Source of the DNA: Haliclystus octoradiatus
Lineage: Eukaryota > Cnidaria > Staurozoa > Stauromedusae > Haliclystidae
Length of the DNA: 64,000 nt
Assembly: GCA_916610825.1 (NCBI GenBank)
Contig: OU744447.1
Coordinates: 21,607,563 to 21,671,562, forward strand
Direction of reading: 5' to 3'
Every line of letters starts with the position of its first letter. Within the stretch, counting starts at the first letter, position 1. The notes beneath the pieces are model-generated. The model was given only the letters and a program-made list of their open reading frames with translations, was not told the origin of the DNA and did no database searches. The position numbers were made by a program, and so were the translations under genes. Below, one piece after another: positions 24,012-34,287 of the stretch.

Positions 24012-24424
24012 CTGAGGATCATTTGCATCATGGGATACAATAAGAGAACTGTGTGTAATCTTTCTTCCCGTCATTGCTATGCAATCAATCGTACTATTCC
24101 TATTTTGAAAAGCAACGTGTGCATGAATTGCATTTACATACAAAACGTATTCAAAATTTAATACTTATTAATGTGCATGTGACCATGAAAACAAGTTTGC
24201 GTTTGGAATTGAAAATATTACGTGTTTCTGTATGCCGAATTGTCAGCATTCGATTTATTGCGGATTCAGACAGCTCACATCAGATGACATTATGTTCACA
24301 ACAATGGCAAGCACAACCACTTTGATTTGAATATATGACGGATCATGGATCTGTCGGATATTTGTCTAGGTTTTATGATGAAAATGAGCATAGCAAAGCA
24401 ATTCATTCTGAAATTCAATTTGAG

Positions 24425-24660
24425 ATGTATAGTCTTGTGTCATCAGCATATCGTTTTAATGAAGATTTAGTATCCATGAATGATACGTCATTTACGATAA
24501 TATTAAATAAAACGGGGTTGATGATACTACCTTGTGATACTCCAGGAATGGATTTACACGTGGGGTTGACAGTTTACCGCCGGTTTACTTTTACAGATTA
24601 TTTGCCAGGTAGGACTCCATTAGTTGGCAACTACTACAATCTAATCCATAACTTTGCAAT
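24425..24660 (-). pseudogene. Non-LTR reverse transcriptase relic in gene B intron
   Basis: The minus strand reads AKLWIRL, then stops, then PGVSQGSIINPVLFNII and LKRYADDTRLYI. These are the RT palm boxes GVPQGS and YADD of CR1/jockey-type elements. Stops punctuate the upstream part. On the plus strand a 142-codon ORF (24335-24763) covers the same bases and is only a shadow of this relic. Confidence 0.75.
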
Positions 24661-24886
24661 TTCCAGAGTAATCGATTATGAAAGAAGTAAAGCAGCGATA
24701 ATTGGTCTTCCGTTTCCAGTATACGCTATAATGCAAGTTTTTAAAAATGCCTATTCCGTATAGGATCAGATCTGACAAAATACTCATTGCTATTATATAA
24801 TACATTAACAGAAACGTTGTATTAATATATAAATAAATATATAATAATGTAAAAGTACTTTTGTAGTCTTTGCTTCAATAGCCACA

Positions 24887-25255
24887 TGCCCACTCGACAA
24901 TAAATGTCAAACGAAGCAATTTGTCTACAAAGCAAAAGTCACTGCGGACGGCAACAACGGAAAATACTATATTGGGTAGACAAAGGGAACATTCAAACAA
25001 CAGTACACTCAGCATAAATCGACATTTAGTTACAGAAAACTCGCAACAAGCACGCAATTGTCAAAACACATATGGAACCTGAAGGATAATTAGCAAACTA
25101 TGTGAATGAATGGACAGCTATAGGTAACGCCAACCCTTAACCTAGCCTTTCTAAGAAATGCCATTTGTGCCTGGTAGAAAAACTTAGTGTCATATTACCT
25201 GTGCAACACAACCATTTCTCAGGAGACAATCAGAATTCAAAAATATAAATGCAGT
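24887..25255 (+). pseudogene. GIY-YIG endonuclease relic of a Penelope-like element, copy 1
   Basis: The plus strand reads CPLDNKCQTKQFVYKAKV, then NGKYYIG, a stop, TKGTFKQQYTQHKSTFSYRK and STQLSKHIWNLKDN. This is the C-terminal nuclease of Penelope-like retroelements: a zinc-like CPL..C start, the YYIG box, the Arg/Gln-Tyr-His helix, and the SKHIW motif. The following part drifts through stops and frameshifts with LSKKCHLCLVEK as the final recognisable motif. The matching RT was not seen nearby. Confidence 0.72.
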
Positions 25256-25824
25256 CACGAAAATTAAAGTAATTTATCGAACTTTCGTAAAACTAAAACT
25301 GAATAATAGTAACTGCAGTCCAACTACTTATTTTTACAACATAACGTTACCGACTTCCCAGGACTCTGTAGTCCATCAATAACTGATAAAAACCATTGTA
25401 ATTGAAAAAATAGGCGATTGAATTATTGTACATCTGTGATTAAATTGTAAGTAATAGGAGTTATAAATCATCGAATGTCGCTCTATTAATCTGATTGGCT
25501 AATGATCATTCTTGGATTTCACGGTGCAGACAATGACGGGATACTGAGACCATGCTCAGAACATAAATACAATAATATCAGTACAAACAAATCTTGTTTC
25601 TTGTATCGTATAAAAGTTTCAAAGTAGCTCACTCAAAGCAAAGATAACTTTTCTTTTGGTTTAGAATTAAAATTCAAAGAGTAGTATGAATGAATGAATG
25701 AATGAACGATATATTTGTCAATCGGAATTTGACAGACAAATAAAGGAAAACTTAATTTCACTTACATACAGCCTGAATAAATCTTTAAAATTGTGCTAAA
25801 GATACGCTATTTAAACTAAATTTA

Positions 25825-26150
25825 AAAACAGCAAGTGAGCATGCAATTGTGAACGCACATAGGGATAAAAAGCAAAACTATCGGATTGAATGATCAGCTA
25901 TAGCTAACACCAACCCTTATACTAGCCTTTCTAAGAAATGCCTTTTGTGCCTGGTAGAAAAGTTTTCATTTTATCTGCGCAACACAAACACTTCTCAACA
26001 GAGGATCAGAATTTATAAGTGAAATGCAACTTGCATAAAATTAAAACTTAACAATATTAACTGCAGTCTTACTACTTATTTTTGCGACATATCGGAGCTG
26101 ACTTCGCAGGGCGCTACAGTGCACAATATCTGATAAATAACCATTTTAAT
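25825..26150 (+). pseudogene. GIY-YIG endonuclease relic of a Penelope-like element, copy 2
   Basis: Aligns with 25045-25450: the shared run ctagcctttctaagaaatgc and the 3' stretch up to a shared ATTGTA-rich tail. Only the part after the YYIG box remains. Same orientation as copy 1, about 0.8 kb apart, so a local duplication or two separate insertions. Confidence 0.55.
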
Positions 26151-27154
26151 TAAAACAATAGGAGATTGTATTACATTAAATTGTTAGTTATTGTATGTAG
26201 TACCAGAGCCGTCGATCTAGAAGAGTTGAGACAAGTCATTGAAAGACAACAAAAACCGTTCCCATGGAAATGAGGCCATGGTCAAAATTGTATTTTTGTA
26301 TTGAAATTGTAAGAAGTTGTGTTTTATAATATCTGGCGCCCCACGTGCTACTGTTCGAGATGGTAAAACCTTGATTAATATGTTGGCTTCATAATCTAGT
26401 CTCATATTTTAGTCGGGATTCTAGTTTATTAATATTATGCTTTTATCTTCAATTTGGTAGAGATGTACTTCGAAATATATTTATCGAATTGGAAATGTTC
26501 ACAGCACGGTACAATTCAGTCTCACGAAACATTGATGTTTACGAGTTCTATAGTGTTTGATGTTTTGCAATAAAGATAAACCTAACATAGAAACGTTATA
26601 ACTATTTATAGTATAATAAATACACCAATCTTTACTGAGAGCAGATACTAATTCATCAAATTGTCAAAATGCATAATCTGATCAACTACAAACAATCTAC
26701 AGTCACTATACACATACATTTGATTTTGCGTATAGATCAGATCACATTGAAAGCACGAGATTTAATACAAAATGTCTGTGAAGTTAGACAAATGCACAAA
26801 TGCTGGGAGCATAACAGACATACTGATGGAAGATTTACGAAGTTAGGGACCAACATCAACTACAAAAAATATATGTTAAAGTCTATAAAAGCAGTATGAA
26901 TTATTGTAAAGAAAATAAATTATCAAAACATACAAAATTCGCATCAAAAGATTGAATTATTCATTTGACCGCAGACAAACGCATGACTGATTTAGTTAAC
27001 CACGGGTTGTTAATTGAAAACTTGTCAACGCATATTCTAACAGCACTCAATCTGATGATTTGTGTCCTGCAAAGTTCAAAACCTTAACCGTCTGATATCC
27101 CATACGAAATAATGTCGCTCTGAAAATGCGTTCACAAGTGTTTAATTACATTCC

Positions 27155-27385
27155 GTGATCATTTGAATATGCGTCTGTTTTTATATTCCATACGAAAAAC
27201 TGTTAATTTGAATATCCGTCCATAGCTTTAGATCACAGGCGTGCTAACTTGAATATGCATCTGATTATAATTTATTTATTCCGATCGAAACTCTGTTAAT
27301 TTGAATATTCGTCCAAAGTCTTAGATCACACCCGTGATAATTTGCATATGCGTCTGTTTTTATATTCCATACAAACACTGTTAAC
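27155..27385. repeat. Tandem repeat, about 2.5 copies of a 90-base unit
   Basis: Units share gtgataatttgaatatgcgt, tatattccatac, and gttaatttgaatatccgtcc followed by tagatcacac. Copies differ by up to a fifth of positions. No coding potential. Confidence 0.75.
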
Positions 27386-27480
27386 ACAAACAATTCGAGT
27401 CATAAACATCATTTCTTGTCAAATATGCGAATGCCAACACATAAAAACCCCTGTAATTTCAATAATTGAAATGAAATATT

Positions 27481-29423
27481 TTCAGACGGAAAACTAAGTA
27501 AATAAATCCATCATCACAAACGCTGTCACATATTAAACAAATAGTTCATACGTTGATAATATCAATAGTTCGTAATTTTCGCCTTCAAGTTTTCTCCTGA
27601 AGTGACTCGAGTGGTGCTATCAGAGCATAGTTCACGGAAAGTATGAACTATTTGGTTTAGAACATAGCCAACCCCGACGCTATTAAACCAATCTATAAGC
27701 GCTCTAGGTAGCGACTACATAAATTGTTTCAACTCTTATAGATCGATGGCTCTGTTTAGTTCAGGTAAATTCATTTTCATTTAATACTGTCTAATGATCG
27801 CATAAAGCTAGAAACTTGAAGTAAACAGAAATGAATGTGTACTCCCTGGCTCCTTTTTATTATTATTAAATAATTATATAAATATAGTATCGAGTAGCCA
27901 TTCAAAATCATAATATCAATAAAGTGTGAAACGTATTAAGTTTTCTTACAGACTTGATCAAACGGAGTCATTAAAGAACTTAAAATAACCAGTAGCCTTT
28001 AATCTTTCGGAAAGTGACATCGGCGCTTGCGTCAGAGAATTATTCTCGTGGTGGATGCTACGGAAAGACACGACAAAAAGTGCGAGAAAATAATCTGGTT
28101 TGAAATCTTAATGCTTACAAAAATTGGTAGGTGCAAGTACATACCACGATGTTGAAATTCAATGTCTATGCTATAGAGGCTATAGATGGCTAACAAATAA
28201 ATAGACGAGTGGCAGTCACATTGACGATTATCTGAGAAGTTTGACGAAAACCAAAACAACTTGAATAAAATGTACTTTCAAATCAATAATAATAAAATTC
28301 ATATGATTCTAACATTTACAATTTATGTGTATAAATGCTATAGAAAAACAATGCAATATAAAAACATACATGGCTATGTACAACTTTCAGATGAAGTCTA
28401 ACTATTTACAAACATGATTTTTAAAAACTCGATAATAAGTCAACGATCGAAATATCCATATTAAAAAACGAGAATTCCCCTGGTGTTATAGTTTTATTTT
28501 GTTTTGGCGATAAATTTGAGTCTGAATGCTAACAAATCTATTCCTGCTCTTTTAACCCCCAATATTCTTGTATCAATTAAGTAAACACCAACATGACATT
28601 TTCGATCAGGTCAGTCGTAGTTGCCAACTCTGTCGCTCCGTCCACAATTCGCATGATGCTGGTCGCAACTGAATTAATTGCCGTGGCACAAATTTCTTCA
28701 TGCGTCAAATGTTTTTTTTTATAATTATGAAATTTAATTGTCAACAAATTTTACTATGATAAACAGCATGAATAGCGCAGACTTGGATTGTTAGGATCAA
28801 AACTATATAGCAGTTTTTTAAATATTTTTCTATAAAGAGCCCCCTATTCAGGGAAACTAGTGCTCTTGTCTGTAAAATTCCACTTTCACCCGTGTTAAAG
28901 GGCATACTAAAGATCAAGTTCTAGCCGACGATATTCAATCGATGCAAGACCAACTCTGTTCGGGTGATGAGTTCGATTTTTAGATTTCTTAAACGCAAGG
29001 CCTTACATTCCATGTTCTCATACTTTTAAAATTGTCCAAATATGTTTGCTATTTAATAATCTGAAAATTTTTATTTTCCAAGGTCCATTACTCGACCTAC
29101 ACTCATTGATAGAACAAGAGAATAATACGGAAGTGCACTACGCTAGACTATTTTTTCTTTATTAATGGCATCAGAAATACAATATCCGAAACGTTGAAGG
29201 CAAACTTTTCAATAAAAAACAAAGGAATCAATCAACATAATATTAATAAAATTTCAACTACAAATGAATTGCTGCATGTTTTTTATAAGCTTTGACTCTA
29301 TTATAGTTGAGTTTCTGCCTATGCCAGTATGTGATCTACTTCTGAGGATTTCAATGAAAAGATAATATTTTGTATGAATTATGAACTGAGGGTTGAGATA
29401 CTTATGATGTATATTTTACTTAC
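27481..29423. other. Proximal intron of gene B
   Basis: Aligns with gene A in two parts (27480-28430 with 13383-14250; 28727-29423 with 18507-19382) and, over about 27960-28720, with 30780-31600. It contains the MITE-like relic at 27542-27650. No exon supported. Confidence 0.6.
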
Positions 29424-29781
29424 GTTTAGGTTTCTCGAAGTATGTCGAGTCTTCTTGCATAATAAGAACTCCTTCACCCAAAATTCCTTCACTTGCCTTA
29501 CGTCCAAACATCTGACATGTTAAATCCGTTTGACTAACATCAACGACGTTCATGGAGAGATAGTTTGCTGCAGATGCAAATATCATAGCACATCTCCCAA
29601 TGGTCACATTCGAATACATTTCCAAAGGTTGTGCAGTGTAGAATTTGCTTTTATCTGCTTCAAAGATTTCTCCGAATGTCATTCTGTCATGTAAATCTCC
29701 GCATGCTGCATCTACCTTCCATGGTATCAACAAATATACCATCAAGGCAATATGTGAAAATAACCTTGAATTGATCTTCAT
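29424..29781 (-). CDS. Gene B, first exon: signal peptide and PAN/Apple-like region
   Basis: ATG at 29781, 119 codons plus one base, then a GTAAGT donor (GT at 29423-29422), phase 1. The N-terminus is a 25-residue signal peptide ending PWKVDA before ACGD. The mature part matches gene A: three cysteines, YTAQPLEMYSN, NYLSMNVVDVSQ, LTCQMFGRK, and a lysine-rich end EKPK. The PAN/Apple assignment rests on cysteine spacing around GRCAMIF and LTCQMFG and is tentative. Gene A has four extra residues in the signal peptide. Expression should send the protein to the secretory pathway; its partner is unknown. Confidence 0.77.
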
Positions 29782-30410
29782 TTTAATTCGATTAATTTGT
29801 GGTATTTTATGCTTATTGACCCTGTGAAGTATAATACCTTCAGTGCCGAAGAAAATCTAGACAATGCAATTTCTATAAATTAAATAATATAAACATATTT
29901 ACCAAATTATTGAAAAGACCTTCGTAATAGAGGTGTTTCGAAATGAAAAAGATCCGTTGCTTTCAATTATTAACGCATCTGGCTTGTTTTGCATCAAAAA
30001 AGAATTGCCCCTCGTGTCATGAATAAAGTTGACCCTGGGAACCTAACACATTACAATCTTGTCAATCAACGAATACACTATTAAGGCAATATGCAGAAAT
30101 AATAATGAAGTAACCTTCATTTTGATTCGATAAATTTGTGGTATAATATGCTTATTGACACGATAAGGTATATATCTTCAGTGATGAAGAAAATTTTTAC
30201 AATGCAATTTCTATAAATTAAATATTATAAACATATTTACCAAATTATTGAAGAGAACTGCGTAATACAGGTAATTCAAAATAAAAAAGATCTATTGCTT
30301 TCAATTATTAACGCGTCTGGTTTATCTTGCATCAAAAAGAGTTGCCCCTCGTGTCATGAATAAAGTTGACCCCTGGAACCTAACATATTATAATCTTGTC
30401 ATTCAGCATA
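29745..30410. repeat. Tandem direct repeat of the gene B upstream region
   Basis: About 29745-30070 and 30085-30410 align along their length, sharing gacaatgcaatttctataaa-type sequence, tcaattattaacgc and ttgcccctcgtgtcatgaat. Each unit carries the start of exon 1 plus about 290 bases of upstream DNA. Gene A has a single, more diverged copy (19740-19920). Confidence 0.8.
30058..30120 (-). pseudogene. Third copy of the exon-1 start, truncated
   Basis: ATG at 30120 opens MKVTSLLFLHIALIVYSLI, clearly the signal-peptide start of genes A and B, then diverges and meets a TAG at about 30043. Only about 20 codons and the upstream block were copied, so the rest of the gene is missing here. Confidence 0.75.
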
Positions 30411-31600
30411 CGGACAGCATCCAAAGTAGCATGGGCGCTTAACAAATATAACTAACGAACGTTAGATCTCTTGAGCCGAAATCTCACATCGTTGAACAGT
30501 GTGAAATCATCTTTGAATACTAATATTAGATCAGCTGTAAACTCTATACAATCAATTTTTCCACAAGGTAGCACTATAGAAATTTGACTTTTGTAACTTG
30601 GGATGAGAAAAATGTTTTCAATTAAAGCTCAAGAATAAATATTTGCATTCTCTTTTATAAAGTTTTACAAAATTATTTGCAAAAGATACAGGTAGATGTA
30701 TACAGATAAAATTGATTTTTGTATCCCTTACCTGACTTATTTTAATGTTTTGACAGGTTTTGTTTGCATCTAACTTTGTAATCAATTTTTGTATGACACG
30801 GTATCAAAAGCTTTAAAGAGTTTTCGAATGACCAGCAGCCTTTGCTTTGTTTTGTTTTCTTGATTACAAGAATCGAGGCTAATCCTCTGGAAAGTGACGT
30901 CAGCGCCCACGTCAGAGGATTGTCCTCGCTGTCCTCGTGGCTATTGCTACGGAAAGACACGACAGAAACCTAGAGAAAATAGTCTGGTTTATCAATTTCA
31001 GTTTTGGATAAATCTCAATTCTTACTTGTCGAAATGCAAAGTCTATGGCTATAGAAAGCCAACAAATGTATACGGCTCAATTATAAATAGCGGGAATGGG
31101 AGTCACAGTCCGATTATCTGTCTGAGAAGTTTGACGCAAATCAAAACAACTGTACTTTGAAAAAATGGTAAAATGTACTTTCAAATCAACACTAAATAAA
31201 TTCATATGATTCTAAATTTTACAATTTACGTGCAAATATACTGCAGAAAAACAATGCAATATAAAACACACATAGGTATGTAACTAACTATTTTTAGACG
31301 AAGCCTACGTGTTTACAAAAATAATTTGGAGTCAATGATCACAGTATTTGTGTTTAAAATCGAATTCCCCGGGTGTTATAATTTCATTTTGTTTCGGCAA
31401 TAAATTTCTATTTTGAATGCTAACAAATCTCTTCCCGTTCTTTCAATCCCTAACATTCTTGTATCAAGTAAACACCAACATCAAATTTTGAATCAGTCGA
31501 GTTCAGTTGTAGCTTTCAACTCTGTCTTCCTTCCTCAATTCTTGTGACGCTTAGTAGCAAGTGAATTGATTTTCGTGGTACACATTTATTCCAGCGTCGA
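30411..31600. other. Upstream DNA with an orphan intron fragment
   Basis: 30780-31600 aligns with the gene B intron at about 27960-28720 (shared aaagtgacgtcggcgct-type start and gtagcaactgaattgatt-type end). Its own exon 1 would lie beyond 32.5 kb, where transposons now sit. This is what is left of another copy of the gene unit. No coding exon is seen. Confidence 0.55.
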
Positions 31601-32726
31601 AAGCCCTTACGACGTCCACCTCTATATTGCTCTTGTAATTTTCCAAACCAGTTCGTTGATAAATAACTTGGCAGAATGCTTCCATGTTCGTTTTATGAAA
31701 TGTTTTGCAAAATCGCGTGTGTGTGTGCAAAGGAGACACAAAGGCGGGTCGTGTATAATGAAAACGAGTGATTGAAATCTGGGTCCAGATTTCAAAGGCA
31801 TAAATATGCAAAGGCTGCTGGTCATTTTATGGTCTTTAATAAAATACAAGTAGACTGTTTTAGTGAGTAATTTTCTATTGATTGCTTGTGACCATAATTT
31901 CAATGTAGATAATAGCTGAATGCAAGTTGAACGACGTTCTAAAAACCCATGCTGTTCTTTTGTAATAATTTTGTATTTTAGGAAGTTCTTCTTCATTTGG
32001 TTAGAAATAATTGATTCCATAACTTTGCATGTTATGCATGTTAAAGAAATAGGGTGGTAGTTTTGGCAAAGTGAATAGTTTCCTATTTTAAAAATTGGAA
32101 TTACAGTTACAGTTTTCCATATTGATGGTAGTTGACCTGAGTTCATAGATGTTTCATACAATATGGATAGTGGCAAAGTAATATCATTGGTAATAGTCTC
32201 TAAAAATATAACTGGATAATCTTCAGGGGATTGTGATGCTTCATTAGGTAGTTGAAGTAAAACCTTTATAATTTCTTTTTGGGAAAAACGGATAAACGAT
32301 AGAGATGTAGTACTCTCGATATGTGGCTTGAAATCCGGATTGTACCATCATTTTGTGAAAATACGCTGGCAAAGTAGTTGTTAAAAGGTTCAACTTTTTC
32401 ATTCACATATGTTACTTTTTCTGCAGTACTATTTTGTACAGCAGGTATTGAAGGGTGTGGCTGCGATTTTCTGTTAACGAATGAATAAAATCTAGAAATA
32501 GATATATCCTCTACAATGCTTTTATCATTTTGAATATTCAAATCTTGGACATTTTTGTTCTCTTTTGATGCACACTTGAAATCGGCATTTGATCCACGCT
32601 GTACGACATAGTTCCTGTAAGTGAGACGTTTTTTCAGAGCAAGAGATCTTGTTGTCTTTGGATGTCATGGGTATCCTATTATTGTTAGATCTCTCTGCTT
32701 CATTTGATATCATGGCATACTATTAT

Positions 32727-33515
32727 CAAGACTTTCAACGCGTCTTGGAATAAAGGGTCCTGTATTGCAATTGTTGAAATCATATCTTACATATAGAAAG
32801 CAATTTGTCTATGTCAATGACTGTAAATCCTCCTTAAAAAATTTTGACTGTAGAGTTCCTCAAGGGTCAGATCTGGGGCCTTCTTTTACCTTTTATATAC
32901 AAAGACGAATAGGTGACATTTTAAGATCACATAATGCACCTTTTCATCTTTATGCTGATGACATACAAATTTTTATAACTTTCGAGACAACTAAAGGCGG
33001 TGATCTTCAGTCTGCTATCTCAAAATTGGAAGCCTGTGTTGCTGAAATTGATCTATGGATGTCTGCCAACAAATTGAAGCTTATCAACAATAAAACTGAA
33101 CTATTAGTTATCAGTTCCCACTCTCGTAATAGCTCAAGCAATATTTCTGTGAAAATTGGCAATGAATGTCTTCGTTCACCATTCAAAAACAATTTATAGG
33201 TTCGTTCTAGTATTTTAAAAACTTTCAAGGACCGTGCCTTTTCTGTGTCAGCGCCGTTATTATGGATTAAAATGCAAGAGGATTTGATAAATTGCGATAG
33301 CAATTTTCAAACGAATGTTGAAGACTTTTTATTTCAGAAAGCGTTTGATGAATACTGCTGATAACATATTGTATAAATGATTAGTTAATTTTTGCTCTCA
33401 TTTTTTAGATTACATAAATGTCTAAAATACTGTTTTACTTTCTCATTTCCTTGTAGTTTCATTTAATATAGATTTGTATTGTAAAGCGCTTATATATGTA
33501 AATTTTCTGCGCTTT
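32727..33515 (+). mobile_element. 5'-truncated CR1-like fragment in opposite orientation
   Basis: Plus-strand RT palm: LLKSYLTYRKQFVYVND, RVPQGSDLGPS, FHLYADDIQIF and a thumb start WMSANKLKLINNKTE, a 144-codon frame (32765-33199). After a deletion the C-terminal tail follows (FKDRAFSVSAPLLW, about 33200-33362), then an AT-rich 3' end with tgtaaagcgc near 33481. This is the usual 5'-truncated product of non-LTR insertion. It sits between two blocks of the minus-strand element, which read on coherently when it is removed. The catalytic YADD is intact. Confidence 0.75.
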
Positions 33516-33965
33516 GTCAAAGGAACAAAGCTACATATACAATAATCTAGGATTTCCGAAGGTAAGCTCCAAAATGATTGAACATTACCTTGACAACTCT
33601 TGAATAAACTTATCCAGTTAATATTTTTCAAATTCGTTGAGTTTGTAGAGTTATCTGCTTTTCTAAAATTTCTCTTAACATGATTGTCCTGGCAAGAGGA
33701 ATGTGAAGATTGAGGAATTTGGATTGAAAATTCGATTGCATTATGATCACATGCATCAATAAAAGGCTCGAAAACATCGAGATCAGTGATTAAAGCTGGA
33801 TCAGAAGTAAATGAAAGGTCTAAAATGTTATTTAAACGTGTGGGACATGTGATTTACTGATGCAAGTTATTTTTTGTGATAGCGTTAACAAAAGTATCAT
33901 GAGAACTATCTCCATAACTGAGAGGAATTCCCCATTCAATTGATGGGTAGTTAAAATCTCCTATG

Positions 33966-34206
33966 TGTTGTATTCCCTATAATTTAATATTAGACTCTAG
34001 ATTAATGAGTAAGCCAATATATTCCCAAGAGGCAACCCTAACTTCAATATGATAATCAGTTGGTGTTTAGCTCAGTAGATGGTTGGTTCTACTGTAGCAA
34101 CCCTATTTAGTATTTACATTATTATTATCATTATAAGTTTGAATTTATTGAGTGTTATCTTTGTTGTCTTTACTTGCGTTACACAACACTTTACACACTC
34201 ACAACA
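33966..34206 (+). repeat. Ty3/gypsy 5' LTR
   Basis: Starts TGTTGTATTCCC and ends CACTCACAACA, 241 bases, identical by eye to the right copy. It would carry promoter and polyadenylation signals. No clear TATA box near the middle could be picked out with confidence. Confidence 0.95.
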
Positions 34207-34287
34207 TGGCGCAGTGATTTATTTACCTTTTCGCGGAGATTAACATTACCGAATTCATTATTTACTCTTACCATTATATATATTACA

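Larger units (their letters stand above)
24855..27480. other. Block present in gene B intron but absent from gene A
   Basis: Holds the two Penelope-like remnants, a (GAAT)n microsatellite at about 25686-25706, and a roughly 90-base tandem repeat at 27155-27385. The remainder, including 26100-27150, shows nothing recognisable; the short ORFs there (26217-26405, 26669-26899) have no supporting motif. Confidence 0.5.

Noticed and set aside
24335-24763. 142-codon plus-strand ORF as a host gene
   Set aside because: The minus strand of the same bases carries RT palm motifs (SQGS and YADD boxes); the plus ORF is a shadow.
30780-31600. Independent regulatory element
   Set aside because: It aligns with the gene B intron and is better explained as part of a lost gene copy.
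31775-31796. Short GAAATCTGG palindrome as a regulatory site
   Set aside because: A 9-bp arm with 2-base loop at a transposon edge; nothing ties it to a function.
34174-34287. N-terminal extension of the Ty3/gypsy frame into the LTR
   Set aside because: It would start at a TTG inside the LTR; the first ATG at 34288 gives a normal gag start.
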